Assembly (NCBI GenBank): GCA_020832235.1 | Contig: JAFIEZ010000018.1 | Span: forward strand, 124,001 to 188,000 | Direction: 5' to 3' | DNA length: 64,000 nt | Source of the DNA: Bacteroidota bacterium | Lineage (GTDB): Bacteria; Bacteroidota; Rhodothermia; Balneolales; HLUCCA01 | The notes under the pieces: model-generated | Seen by the model: only the letters and a program-made list of their open reading frames with translations | The model's database searches: none | What the model was told of the DNA's origin: nothing | Shown here: positions 45,401 to 53,896 of the stretch, piece by piece | How the letters are laid out: each line of letters opens with the position of its first letter | How positions within the stretch are numbered: position 1 is the stretch's first letter | Translations under genes and position numbers: made by a program

Positions 45401-45796
45401 CGGAGCTTTAACCCCGCCCGCATCCGGACGAAAATGATGACTTGCCGGGGTCAGAATAGTGTCGGCCGTGGCTTCCGGGAAAAACTGAGGCCATTTTAGC
45501 CGTTCACCGGTTACACGACCGCTTACATAAAACCCAATTCCGTCGATGTGTCGGTTTGTTGTACCTCTGGGCCATATACCGAAGGGACGGTCGTTGTAGC
45601 GAGACAATTCGCCGTGGTTTCTAAAGTTGGTTTCAATGAGGTTTCCATCCAGAATTCCCCTTGCCAATTGCGACTGTTCCCCTCGGTAATCCGTCATCCA
45701 CTGCGGTACCGTTCCGCCACTTTGAGCCTGCGCGGGCAGGCTGCTAAACATGAGTAGTATTGCGGCGAGAACACTTAACGTTGCTTGCTTGTACAT
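42401..45796 (-). CDS. Large secreted protein with Ca-binding loops and variant C-terminal sorting domain
   Basis: A 1131-residue protein with signal peptide ending SLPAQAQ. No enzyme domain is recognised. Residues ~340-470 include calcium-loop-like acidic stretches (DGNDNDEDGITDERRD, DLNENGVWDEG, later DRNGNGTFDVEDE). Residues ~590-720 resemble a fibronectin-like sandwich (PPTLTAIPGDGRVVLAWD, YYYALVAYDRGVWS). The end is a variant sorting domain: VVPNPYLASSAYE, RIAFINLPAQCTIRIYN, YGVYIFHVDAPG and terminal KFALIK. It starts within the stop of the TonB receptor (TAATG), implying one translated unit; a surface partner of that receptor, analogous in place though not in sequence to SusD, is an inference. 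Confidence 0.75.
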   Translation of the reverse strand: MYKQATLSVLAAILLMFSSLPAQAQSGGTVPQWMTDYRGEQSQLARGILDGNLIETNFRNHGELSRYNDRPFGIWPRGTTNRHIDGIGFYVSGRVTGERLKWPQFFPEATADTILTPASHHFRPDAGGVKAPLGPIWGWLPKPGFHNERRIDPITRTRNPVPAMSNDPSSWPEYWPDRLDNPDDPGWPGQWNGYFGKGVLQADLETYYVIDDFGDHEYTINAQGQLFSPHGVFYPNSRDSTMGGLGLTVAVRYLQWANVLAEDNMFMLYEITNSGDYNHGTKPDEGLYFYKVVDYGLTGISGQEDRGIGAFDPQFNLAFGWDADGIGRDFSGRLYPLGYVGFAFLESPANPFDGNDNDEDGITDERRDSGPGMLIEGRENIRAYVEANYNMAIFENTTIFQGYGPLEERPAYIAGRWWTGDENLNWVGFTDLNENGVWDEGEPLNDDLGRDGLGPFDPGYTGPDTGEADGIPTPGEPNFDALDVRESDQIGLRGFSLDDRRIYQSGDNLRNDAWLWQRIADSEFPLGTMPDAFEVFDIEPYLLFMSGPVTLPPGRTDFFSLGWLFGSDRNDFYRNRATVQNIYDANYRFAQPPIPPTLTAIPGDGRVVLAWDTLSVRSFDRFTQEFDFEGYRLYKGTDPLLSDARVITNVDGVPTFYRPIAQWDLINEYFGPVSVMGGTASYHLGDNTGLQFYYVDENVTNGVRYYYALVAYDRGVWSDTGVLEIDPQENTFNFSVDAFANIRGVSDNAAVVVPRPRAAGFSPGGANEDLSRVTGGMGTGSIEVEVVNNAEANFDAVYRLEFESETISATEYVTSRYRLIRANDNEVIFDRDVGGSSPYVEGFFVRLSNDNIIEPFTDRSGWVDNYMTENELFSMNPLELEGSRTNWTVSIEPDRTPDGEYIAADYELRWFDENVYLPPRFQAINYLRDSLNVIAVNLQTGQQADLLIVDRNGNGTFDVEDELIIVERVGVFRFRHRINFSVPQGAQSLAPGNDEVIRIANKKPFATGDFFQFTLSDASFDADQAKEQLDRIAVVPNPYLASSAYELRTSSVGRSERRIAFINLPAQCTIRIYNVRGELIQTINRDAAIDDGMEYWDLKTRDFQDVAYGVYIFHVDAPGIGSKTGKFALIK

Positions 45797-48567
45797 TATA
45801 GTTTAAGCTGAATTCCAAAATTGATGATGCGCGGTGCGTTGTAGAAGTCTTGTCGGTTGAAGTAGTCTTCCACCGAGTTCAGACCGGTTACGTTCAGGCG
45901 ACGTGCAGCCTGTAGTTCGAAAGTATTATCGGGCTGACCGGTATCGGCGTAAACGATGTTAGCTGTTTTAATGTCGAAGAGATTATCGACCTGGAAAAAC
46001 AGGCTCAAATCGGTGACACCCGGCCTTGGGGTGTAATAAACCCTCACATTGGTGTTGAACCCGGGCGGACGATCCTCGTTATTTCGGATGAACGACTGGA
46101 TGTTGTTCCTGCTGGTGGTGTACGGACGTCCACTTGTAAACACGTTTATAACCGTTGCCTGTATTTTGTTGTTGGGCTTATATATAACGGAGTTGTTCAG
46201 TACGTGCCGCCTGTCCCAGTCGAGACGGGCCAGTGTTAAGGTTTCATCCAGACCGCTTTGTACTCTTTCAAATAGATCACCGGTGATGGCATAGCTTCCA
46301 TCGGCAAATTGCAGCGTGTAGTCGAGTGTCCAGCTGATAGGCCCAACCGGTTTCTGAAATAGTGACAGCGTTATACCTCGAACACTTCCAAACTCCCTGT
46401 TAACGTAACGTACAGCGAAATTGGTTGTGTTAACGTCACGTTCAATCTGATCGGCAATCAGGTTACGTACATCACGCATGTAAAGGGTGAGTTCGAGTCC
46501 CAGATTCTGAGTTAAACCCTGCTGATAACCTACTTCAAAGGTTGTGGTGCTTTGTGGACGAACATCCGGGTTGCCATAGCGCGTAGTTTCACTGAGCGGA
46601 TTGGCGATGTAGTCGGGATTTGAGTACAAATCAGCATAGTTTGGAACCTGGAAGAACATACCATACGAAAAGCGTATTACACTCATATCCGAGAGTGGAA
46701 AGGCTACGCCTAATCTAGGACTCAGCTGGTACTTTGGTTTTGCCCGTACACGGTTGGATATATCTCGTGATGGATCGTCCGGATCGGGTATAGTAAGTTC
46801 GCTGGCCTGCGCCCAGCTCACTGGCACATCAAAATCAGGATCAAAATAGTCGAACCGGAGTCCGGCGTTAATAATGAGGTAACTTAACTCAATTTTATTC
46901 TGAATATAGGTTGCAAACTCAACCGGTGTGATATTCAGATAGTTGTTGCGCCATTCCTGAGTTGTTCGCACCGGCTGAAAGTTATTCTGATTGGTAACAT
47001 CTATACCAATCACAGCACGATCTATTTTCTGGAAACTCAGCTGAAATCCGGTCTTAATCTGATTGAAACGATTCACCTGGCTGGTAATACTTCCAACTAC
47101 GTTATGAATATTGCTGTAATTACGTGAATAACCGATATCATTGCCTCCCATAAGGAAAGTATACGGACCAGTCTGATTCCGGAACTCACCGGGTAGAATG
47201 CGTGAATCGAAGATCTGGTCGTCAATCGGATTTCCAAACAGGCGCCACTCTGCCCTGTCGATCTGGTAACTATAAGACAAGTTTGCGAAGGTAGAGGCAT
47301 TAAATGTATACCTCATATTCGCGATATGGGTGTAGTTCTCTGGATAGGTCCAGTTTCGGCCTTCCGGAGCATATTTACTGAAATGATCGAAATTTCGAAG
47401 CTTTGCTGATTGAAGGAAAAAGTTGTATTCCAGTCGGAGCATACTGGTTGGGAAGTAAACCAGGGTAGTGTTGGCAGAAAACCTTCGGTTCGGAGTCATC
47501 ATCACAAATTTCCCGCTTCCGGTAGACTCTATCTCCCAATTATCCGGGTTTCCGGGATTGTTAATCAGAGAGGATGTGAACGTTGCGGCATTTCCGGAAT
47601 AATCTGAAGGCATGAAGAGTTCCCTGCCTACGAAACGACCTAAATCATTTACATAGCGGGCATTAACCATTAAACCAAGCTTATCGCTGATCAACGGTCC
47701 TCCGGCATTGATATTGAGCTCGGTGCGGTTTGGAAAACTCGCTGCTCTGTAGTGGGGTACTCTTTCTCGGGAAAAATCAGAAAAGGATAGATTAGAGCCT
47801 GGTTCAGCATCTCGCCTTAAAAACTCGATCGACCGGGTACTACCAACAGCAGAAGCGAACGTAAGAATGTCGAAAGACCATGCCCTGGGAGGTGTGCGGG
47901 TAGATATATTCACCACCCCGGATGTAGCCTGACCGAATTCGGCGTTAAAGACACCTGTAATAACTTCCAGATCAGAAACCATGTTAGATTCGACCACAAA
48001 ACCAGGGGTATTGCTGTATGGGTTGTTAATCGGAACACCGTTAACCATATACATGACTTCATTGGTTCGCCCTCCACGAAAGTGTCCCTCAACAACGCCG
48101 GCCTGAAGGTTGATTACGTCATTGATGGACTGAACCGGTAAGGCCTGAATCTGCTCTTGCGTTACGAAAGCCGTAGTAGTGGTTCGATCGCGTTGCACCA
48201 GTGGGCGCTCGGCGAGTACTACAATTTCCTCACCTGCTATGAGCTCTTCTTCCATCTGGATATCAATCTGGGTTGTTCGGCCAACGATAACCTCTACATT
48301 TTCAACACGTACTGTTGCGTAACCCAGATAACGAAAAACCAATGCATACGTACCAGACGGTACATTAATAAAATCGTAGAAACCGTCGATTTCAGTGATG
48401 GTACCACGTGTTGTGCCTTCAATTACAATCTGTACGCCGGGAAGTGGTTCGTTGCCAATATCGGTAACATTACCTGAAATTCGACCGGCATTTTGTGCTG
48501 AAAGAGTTGAAATGCTCGTTAAAAGGAGCGTCAACAGCAGTAAACTTAACTTTGATAACCTGGGCAT
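45796..48567 (-). CDS. TonB-dependent receptor with carboxypeptidase-like N-terminal domain
   Basis: A 923-residue outer-membrane receptor. The ATG at 48567 is preferred over a GTG at 48576 because it opens the signal peptide MPRLSKLSLLLLTLLLTS. Residues ~25-105 are a CarboxypepD_reg-like sheet (ISGNVTDIGNEPLPGVQIVI). Residues ~110-225 are the plug (QALPVQSINDVINLQAG, RTNEVMYMVNGVPINNP, FNAEFGQATSGVVNIS). The rest is a 22-stranded barrel with aromatic strand ends. It lacks the SusC-specific extended features I would expect next to a SusD, and no SusD is nearby. First gene of a four-gene operon with overlapping start and stop codons. Ligand unknown; glycan-derived given the neighbouring CBM, LacI and GH3 genes. 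Confidence 0.88.
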   Translation of the reverse strand: MPRLSKLSLLLLTLLLTSISTLSAQNAGRISGNVTDIGNEPLPGVQIVIEGTTRGTITEIDGFYDFINVPSGTYALVFRYLGYATVRVENVEVIVGRTTQIDIQMEEELIAGEEIVVLAERPLVQRDRTTTTAFVTQEQIQALPVQSINDVINLQAGVVEGHFRGGRTNEVMYMVNGVPINNPYSNTPGFVVESNMVSDLEVITGVFNAEFGQATSGVVNISTRTPPRAWSFDILTFASAVGSTRSIEFLRRDAEPGSNLSFSDFSRERVPHYRAASFPNRTELNINAGGPLISDKLGLMVNARYVNDLGRFVGRELFMPSDYSGNAATFTSSLINNPGNPDNWEIESTGSGKFVMMTPNRRFSANTTLVYFPTSMLRLEYNFFLQSAKLRNFDHFSKYAPEGRNWTYPENYTHIANMRYTFNASTFANLSYSYQIDRAEWRLFGNPIDDQIFDSRILPGEFRNQTGPYTFLMGGNDIGYSRNYSNIHNVVGSITSQVNRFNQIKTGFQLSFQKIDRAVIGIDVTNQNNFQPVRTTQEWRNNYLNITPVEFATYIQNKIELSYLIINAGLRFDYFDPDFDVPVSWAQASELTIPDPDDPSRDISNRVRAKPKYQLSPRLGVAFPLSDMSVIRFSYGMFFQVPNYADLYSNPDYIANPLSETTRYGNPDVRPQSTTTFEVGYQQGLTQNLGLELTLYMRDVRNLIADQIERDVNTTNFAVRYVNREFGSVRGITLSLFQKPVGPISWTLDYTLQFADGSYAITGDLFERVQSGLDETLTLARLDWDRRHVLNNSVIYKPNNKIQATVINVFTSGRPYTTSRNNIQSFIRNNEDRPPGFNTNVRVYYTPRPGVTDLSLFFQVDNLFDIKTANIVYADTGQPDNTFELQAARRLNVTGLNSVEDYFNRQDFYNAPRIINFGIQLKL

Positions 48568-48627
48568 ATCATCCACTTGTTGCCATTAACCGCTGGCTGA
48601 TTTCACCGCGGTTACAGTTATAATAAA

Positions 48628-48663
48628 CATGTGCTTCCCTGATTCGCATCAGGGAAGCACATG
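48628..48663 (-). terminator. 16-bp perfect hairpin between the CBM protein and TonB-receptor operon
   Basis: CATGTGCTTCCCTGAT and ATCAGGGAAGCACATG pair perfectly around a TCGC loop. On the minus strand it begins 20 nt after the stop of the CBM protein gene and is followed by TTTATTATAAC, a modest T-rich tail. It ends the upstream transcript or lets a fraction through to the receptor operon. Confidence 0.8.
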
Positions 48664-48682
48664 GGTGAGCTATGAAAAAAAC

Positions 48683-51600
48683 TTATTTGATAAGTATCAT
48701 TTTTCGTTGAAGCATTTGCTTACCTGTGTCCAGTCTATAGAAATATACACCTGAACTCAAGTTTTGACCGTTAAACCGCAGGCTATGGCGGCCAGCTGAC
48801 ATCAGTTCATTGTTCGCCATTACAGCTACACGCTGCCCAAGGGCATTATAGACCGTAAGGGTAACGAACGTTGCTTCAGGCAACTGGAACTCCAGGGTTG
48901 TAACAGGGTTAAACGGATTCGGATAGTTTTGGAATAACTCCAATTTAGCCGGCAGATTCGCTCTGTTGTCATCGATACTAACGGTTACCACGTCGCGACC
49001 AGCAATAGCTACGGCGCCCATACCACGGATGTCTGAAGCATTAGGTGCAGTACTCATTCCCCAAGGTTTAACTGGAAACTGAATAATGCTGGTTGCTGTC
49101 TCCCACCAGTTGCCCGGTGCAGGACCACCATCTTTATCCCACAACTGAAGTGTCATTGGCAGATAAGCCAGCTGGTCTGCTGCGGGAAGGGTTAGTTCAT
49201 TATCTACCGGAACACCACCGTTTGTTACCACGAGAAGGTCTTGCGAATCTACAGCTGCGAAAAACCGCCATCCTATTCGATTACCATTCTCATCGAACAT
49301 ATTCTCGTATACCGCGGGAGTTGTAAGCGGATGCTGAGAATTGTAGTACAAACTATTGTAGTCAGGATAATTCTGCCCACTTGGTTCTGTAATCCACAAA
49401 CGTACCAACATATCACCAGGGTTGCTCGTCAAATCAACACTTCCTGATGTACTGCTGAAGTAAGGCTGGAAGGAGAGTTTGTATTCCGGAGTGGCTCCAC
49501 GACTACGGAAACGGTTTGTAGAACCGGTAACATAGTCATCCACCAGATATGCACCAAACTGAACAACAAGCTGATCTTTCAAATAGAAATTCCACTCCAG
49601 TTGCTCGTCGGTAATACCAGGAACCCAGGTTACCGCTTCGAAGTCGCCTACACAGCAACGCGGATAAATCGTTGTACCCGACATTCCGGCTTCGTTGCCT
49701 ACGGGTCCACCGAATACATCGTCATCCAAAACTTCACCGTAGAAGAATAATGTTCTGAATCCTTCAGCAGTACCATACGCAATCCATACGTCTGCCTGGC
49801 TGTCTTCGGGACCTTTCCAGAAATCATCCACTTCACCATCGTAACGAAGGCGTATCGGCTCAAATTCATCTTTAGGGAATGATGCTACTCCGGGAAATTC
49901 TCCTCTATCCAGTGCGTTAAATACACCGGCTTCTTCCTGCTCAGTTAGCTGGAAAATGAATCCTTTTGGCTCACCTTTTGCCTGAATACTCACGGAGCTG
50001 CCGCTCACATCTTGTGAGAGTACACCCCACGCATTTCCAGGTGCTATTGCGTAGTGGTAGGTAACACCGCTAAGGGATGGATGAGGCTGAAATACAGGGT
50101 GTTCAATTTCAGTTACATCACCCGGTATAACCTGCCATAAACGTACGCTAGGGTCGCTCAGGTCTGTAATCGGTTTTCCGCTATAGTAGACACCGTAGGA
50201 GAAAATATCTTCTCGGGGCGACCATGAAAGCACGTTAACATCACCCAGATTGGTACCCGATACGGTAGCCATTGCCGTAGGACCTTGCGTTGCGACACTC
50301 AAGTCTACACCACTACGGCCTATGTACATGTATTCTACATAAATCGGGGCATTGGGAGGCTGGAATTGATCCCAGTAAATGCCAACTCTACGAACTCGTT
50401 CCCAGTTGAACTCACGCCAGTCTTCATCTTCAACATCGTCAATAACTTCATCTCGTACCGGTGAATAAGCACCCCAATATTCCCATAATGCCGCGTCACC
50501 AGTAATCGTCTGATTGGCAATAGCTTCTTCGAGCTCGGTTTTTGTGGTGTATGCAGGCAGTGGAAATGCTACATCCACCCATTGACCGGTGTGAACGTCA
50601 TCAGGCAGAGCCATCTGAGCTCTGAACTCAAGGTTTCCGGTTTCCCCGATATCAAGCAAGATAATTTTTGCTGTATTATTCTGATTTATCTCACGTGCAG
50701 ATGTTTGGTTTTCAGGAGAAGACCAAATGCGCATGAATATGGAGTCTTGTGCCGCTTGCCTGTGGGCTAAATTCACACCAAGGTTACCCCAGTCGAATCC
50801 ACCAATAGTCCAGTTACCATTATTGAACTGCAGCACAGGGTCTTCACTTACCTGCGGTTCGGTCAGAACAACTCCCTGCTGCAAGCCTGGAATAGTAATG
50901 TGTCGACCACCGGCAGCAAACAGTATGAAATTTTCTTCCATTACTGGCGCGGGATCTCTTCCCGGAGGTGCACCTGGAGCTTCACGAAGGCTGATATCCG
51001 AAAGCGATACGCTCACATTGCTCAGACCCATTTCGAAGCCAAGCTTCATATTTTCAAAGATATCTGTAGCTTCAAGAGTCATCTTATGACTGGAGGCACC
51101 GGCTGGCAGTGTAACTGTTTCCAACACTAATGATACAAAGTCACCGCCGTCTTCACCGAAATAAACCACCAGTGGTCTTTCTGCTGCGGCGTTGGCTTTG
51201 AATTCCAGTTCATACTCTCTTCCAAACTCAAGCATGCCAACCTGCGCGGCGGACAGCGCTTGGTATAATTGAATGTGCCAGGAATCGGAGCCTGAAACAG
51301 CAATATCTGTTATGTTAACCTTACCGTCTTCTACTTCAAAGTTGGCAGAAGCACCGGCAAAATCAGCTACATAAGTAGTCCAGAAATCCAGTGTCCCACT
51401 TTCGAAGTCTCCATCCAATATTATGTTATCAGCCAACTCAACATATACGTACTCATGGAGGCTCAAATTACTCAGAGTGGTTGTAACATTGCTGGTACCC
51501 ATCTCGAAACCAAGCTTCATTTGCTCGAATTTTTCGGTAAACTCAAATATAATCTCAAGGTCTGCGACACCGGGTTCTAATTGAAAGGTCTGCAGGGCCA

Positions 51601-52489
51601 AAGCCGTAAATGGCTCCTCGTTTTGCCCAAGAAAAACATTAAGTGGACGCGCTTCAGCTACTTCAACGGTAAAACCGATTCGGTACATATTACCTTCGGT
51701 TAATTGAAAAAGCTGTGCTTCTGAAAACTCTTGGTTTAACTGCACAAACCAGGACTGAGCGCCATTTGTAACAATATCTTCAACAGTGACCTTATTGTTT
51801 GCCACTGTAAAATTCGCCTGCACACCCTCCCATTCGGCTAAAAAGGTGGTCCATGGAGCTAATTCTCCGGTAGCAAAATCTGCATTCGCAAGAAGATTGT
51901 TCCCTACAATCATTCCGGGTCGATCGGTGTCGGGCTCTTCAATGTCTCCAGTCTCAACTAAAGAAACATTCGTGATGGCCGTGGTTACTGCACTTCGACC
52001 TAACTCAATCCCGAGTTTCATATTTTCCCAGGTTTGGGTCACATTAACAGTAATCTCATAGCTTGACTCGCCCTCAGGAATGGTCAGGTTTTGCAAAGCC
52101 AATGCAGTAAAACCACCCCCATTCTCACCAAAATAAACGGTAAGCGGCCTCTCTTCTGCTACCTCTACATCAAAAGTAAGCTTGTAAGCCTTGCCAATCG
52201 TTAACGCTTCAACCTGTTCTTCACTTAGAATTTGATTCAGTTGAACAAACCATGACTGAGCACCGCTCGTCACAATATCTTCAACGGTTACCTTGTTGTT
52301 TGCCACTGTGAAGTTCGCCTGCACACCTTCATCCGTGTGCAAATAAGTAGTCCATGGACTTAACTCGCCAGTGGAAAAGTTTCCATTAACCACAATATTG
52401 TTCTGAGCGTCAGCCCTTCCAATAAATGCGAATAATGTAACGACGAAGACCAGTAATGCGGTTTTCAGGTACGGTATATTTTTTTTCAT
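48683..52489 (-). CDS. Secreted protein with three CBM4/9-like modules and C-terminal sorting domain
   Basis: 1268 residues from the ATG at 52489, which starts the signal peptide MKKNIPYLKTALLVFVV; the upstream start at 52552 would add a hydrophilic leader and cross the promoter. Three successive ~165-residue sandwiches of carbohydrate-binding type (NFSTGELSPWTTYL, ADFATGELAPWTTFL, GDFESGTLDFWTTYV) fill residues ~30-505. The middle part (~510-1150) includes an Fn3-like segment and a sandwich with CCVGDFEAVTW; I do not recognise a catalytic domain. The end is a sorting domain: ELFQNYPNPFNPVTTLEFQLP and GVYFYRLDTGK. Binding of beta-glucan-like polymers at the cell surface is inferred from the CBM type, the LacI operators in front and the nearby GH3. 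Confidence 0.85.
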   Translation of the reverse strand: MKKNIPYLKTALLVFVVTLFAFIGRADAQNNIVVNGNFSTGELSPWTTYLHTDEGVQANFTVANNKVTVEDIVTSGAQSWFVQLNQILSEEQVEALTIGKAYKLTFDVEVAEERPLTVYFGENGGGFTALALQNLTIPEGESSYEITVNVTQTWENMKLGIELGRSAVTTAITNVSLVETGDIEEPDTDRPGMIVGNNLLANADFATGELAPWTTFLAEWEGVQANFTVANNKVTVEDIVTNGAQSWFVQLNQEFSEAQLFQLTEGNMYRIGFTVEVAEARPLNVFLGQNEEPFTALALQTFQLEPGVADLEIIFEFTEKFEQMKLGFEMGTSNVTTTLSNLSLHEYVYVELADNIILDGDFESGTLDFWTTYVADFAGASANFEVEDGKVNITDIAVSGSDSWHIQLYQALSAAQVGMLEFGREYELEFKANAAAERPLVVYFGEDGGDFVSLVLETVTLPAGASSHKMTLEATDIFENMKLGFEMGLSNVSVSLSDISLREAPGAPPGRDPAPVMEENFILFAAGGRHITIPGLQQGVVLTEPQVSEDPVLQFNNGNWTIGGFDWGNLGVNLAHRQAAQDSIFMRIWSSPENQTSAREINQNNTAKIILLDIGETGNLEFRAQMALPDDVHTGQWVDVAFPLPAYTTKTELEEAIANQTITGDAALWEYWGAYSPVRDEVIDDVEDEDWREFNWERVRRVGIYWDQFQPPNAPIYVEYMYIGRSGVDLSVATQGPTAMATVSGTNLGDVNVLSWSPREDIFSYGVYYSGKPITDLSDPSVRLWQVIPGDVTEIEHPVFQPHPSLSGVTYHYAIAPGNAWGVLSQDVSGSSVSIQAKGEPKGFIFQLTEQEEAGVFNALDRGEFPGVASFPKDEFEPIRLRYDGEVDDFWKGPEDSQADVWIAYGTAEGFRTLFFYGEVLDDDVFGGPVGNEAGMSGTTIYPRCCVGDFEAVTWVPGITDEQLEWNFYLKDQLVVQFGAYLVDDYVTGSTNRFRSRGATPEYKLSFQPYFSSTSGSVDLTSNPGDMLVRLWITEPSGQNYPDYNSLYYNSQHPLTTPAVYENMFDENGNRIGWRFFAAVDSQDLLVVTNGGVPVDNELTLPAADQLAYLPMTLQLWDKDGGPAPGNWWETATSIIQFPVKPWGMSTAPNASDIRGMGAVAIAGRDVVTVSIDDNRANLPAKLELFQNYPNPFNPVTTLEFQLPEATFVTLTVYNALGQRVAVMANNELMSAGRHSLRFNGQNLSSGVYFYRLDTGKQMLQRKMILIK

Positions 52490-52552
52490 ATCACTATCCT
52501 TGAGTTTTATTTGTAAACCATGACCCACATGGTACCGCTTCCAATCTACCAA

Positions 52553-52573
52553 TTTGCAAAATTATGTGCAAAC
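52553..52573 (-). promoter_or_regulatory. LacI-type operator A overlapping the -7 box of the CBM gene
   Basis: TTTGCAAAATTATGTGCAAAC contains two TGCAAA arms. On the minus strand TAATTTTG at 52564-52557 matches TAnnTTTG exactly and lies inside it, about 68 bp before the ATG at 52489. Repressor bound here would cover the promoter. Confidence 0.6.
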
Positions 52574-52585
52574 TTTTTTGTAACT

Positions 52586-52603
52586 TATGCAATTAATTGC
52601 ATA
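52586..52603. promoter_or_regulatory. 18-bp perfect palindrome, operator B
   Basis: TATGCAATTAATTGCATA is fully symmetric and shares the TGCA arms of sites A, C and D. It lies in the shared control region between the CBM protein gene and the LacI regulator gene. Confidence 0.65.
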
Positions 52604-52740
52604 TAATGCCCTTACGGGTTTTAATTTCAAAAAAGCCCTTTTCTAAATCGATAAGTAAGGCATTTGGCATCACATCTCAATTGGACACCTATTGATAAAT
52701 GCAACATCTACCATGGAAATATGGATATTACCTAAATAAC

Positions 52741-52759
52741 TTTGCAAATTTTGCACAAA
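52741..52759 (+). promoter_or_regulatory. LacI-type operator C overlapping the -7 box of the regulator gene
   Basis: TTTGCAAATTTTGCACAAA; the preceding bases complete TAACTTTG at 52737-52744, an exact TAnnTTTG box for the regulator gene. Site C matches site D at 17 of 19 positions. Confidence 0.65.
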
Positions 52760-52832
52760 TAGCAAAGATTGTAAAATCTATGCCCATATCGCAAAAAAGA
52801 CTCCCCTTGTCTGGGGCATGGCCATTCAATGG

Positions 52833-52853
52833 ATATGCAAAATTTGCACAAAC
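52833..52853 (+). promoter_or_regulatory. LacI-type operator D in the regulator leader
   Basis: TATGCAAAATTTGCACAAA lies 45-64 bp before the regulator ATG at 52898, inside the probable untranslated leader, where bound repressor could block elongation or loop to sites A-C. Confidence 0.6.
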
Positions 52854-52897
52854 AAAAGTGTTATATTGAGCGAAATAAATTATCATCCATAGACATC

Positions 52898-53896
52898 ATG
52901 AAAGTCACTCTGAAAAGTATTGCCAAGGAAACAGGTTACTCTATGTCTACCGTTTCACGTGTACTAAACGGTTCTTCAAAGTATTCGGAAAACACACGCG
53001 TGGCCATATTTGACGCTGCCCGAACATTGAAGTATGAAGGCATCCGATTACGCCCGTCTGACCACCCTAAGAAACATCTTAACATTGTTCTGCTAGCCGA
53101 TTTTTACGAGGGTGAATTTTATGCATCTTATTTTTCCGGCTATGTGAAGGCAACGGCATCCCAAAATATTCGGTTGTCGCTCATTTCTATTAAAAATCAA
53201 TACGAAATGATCAGCGAAGTAATCGGCCAACGCTCCGATCGATATTACGATGCTGCCATCTTATTTGCTCCAAAACTAGACAGAGACGACTACCTGACCA
53301 TTCTGGATGAACTCCCCGACAATTTCCCTGTTATTTCAAACGCGCTTATTGAAACACCCGTGCTTCAGACAATCACTTTCGACGGGTACAGTGGAGGTCA
53401 TCTGGCGGCAAAATATTTCCAAAAAAAAGGCTACAAAAACCTCGGTATTGTAAAAGGACCTGCTCAAAGACCAGAATCACGTTTCCGCTACAATGGATTT
53501 ACTGACTATGTAAGCAGTCAATCCGATCTGAAACTGGTCTTCGAAGTAAACGGAGATTTTAACTTTGAATCCGGTGTTGATGCTTTCATGGAGTTTCAGC
53601 AGTGCAAGGTTAAACCGGAAGCCATTTTCGTAGCCAACGATCTGATGTGTCACGGTTTTCTTGAAACAGCCAGCCATTGTGGTGTTAAGATACCAGAAGA
53701 TATCGCTCTTCTGGGTTACGATGATTTGCCCATGTGTACCCATTCCAACCCAAAAATAAGTTCCGTCAAAACTGATTTCGAAAACCTGGCTTCAGCGTCC
53801 ATAGCTGCTTTAAAACAACGTATTCAACATACAGATACAGCAACGGGCATGCTTAGTTTAATTCCGGTCACCATTTCTGAACGGGAAACCAGCTAA
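52898..53896 (+). CDS. LacI-family transcriptional regulator
   Basis: 332 residues from the ATG at 52898; the helix-turn-helix begins immediately (VTLKSIAKETGYSMSTVSRVLNGSSKYSENTR), as in the family, which rules out the start 69 bp upstream lying across operator D. Residues ~60-325 are a periplasmic-binding-protein-like ligand domain (FVANDLMCHGFLETASHCGVKIPEDIALLGYDDLP pattern). Likely ligand: an oligosaccharide or its phosphorylated or cleaved product. Set divergently from the CBM gene and upstream of the GH3 gene, it probably represses both and itself through the four TGCA-type operators in the 408-bp control region. Confidence 0.92.
   Translation: MKVTLKSIAKETGYSMSTVSRVLNGSSKYSENTRVAIFDAARTLKYEGIRLRPSDHPKKHLNIVLLADFYEGEFYASYFSGYVKATASQNIRLSLISIKNQYEMISEVIGQRSDRYYDAAILFAPKLDRDDYLTILDELPDNFPVISNALIETPVLQTITFDGYSGGHLAAKYFQKKGYKNLGIVKGPAQRPESRFRYNGFTDYVSSQSDLKLVFEVNGDFNFESGVDAFMEFQQCKVKPEAIFVANDLMCHGFLETASHCGVKIPEDIALLGYDDLPMCTHSNPKISSVKTDFENLASASIAALKQRIQHTDTATGMLSLIPVTISERETS

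Noticed and set aside
45796-48567. SusC/SusD pair
   Set aside because: The receptor has plug and barrel, but the next gene lacks a lipoprotein signal and any SusD-like helical pattern; it ends in a sorting domain.
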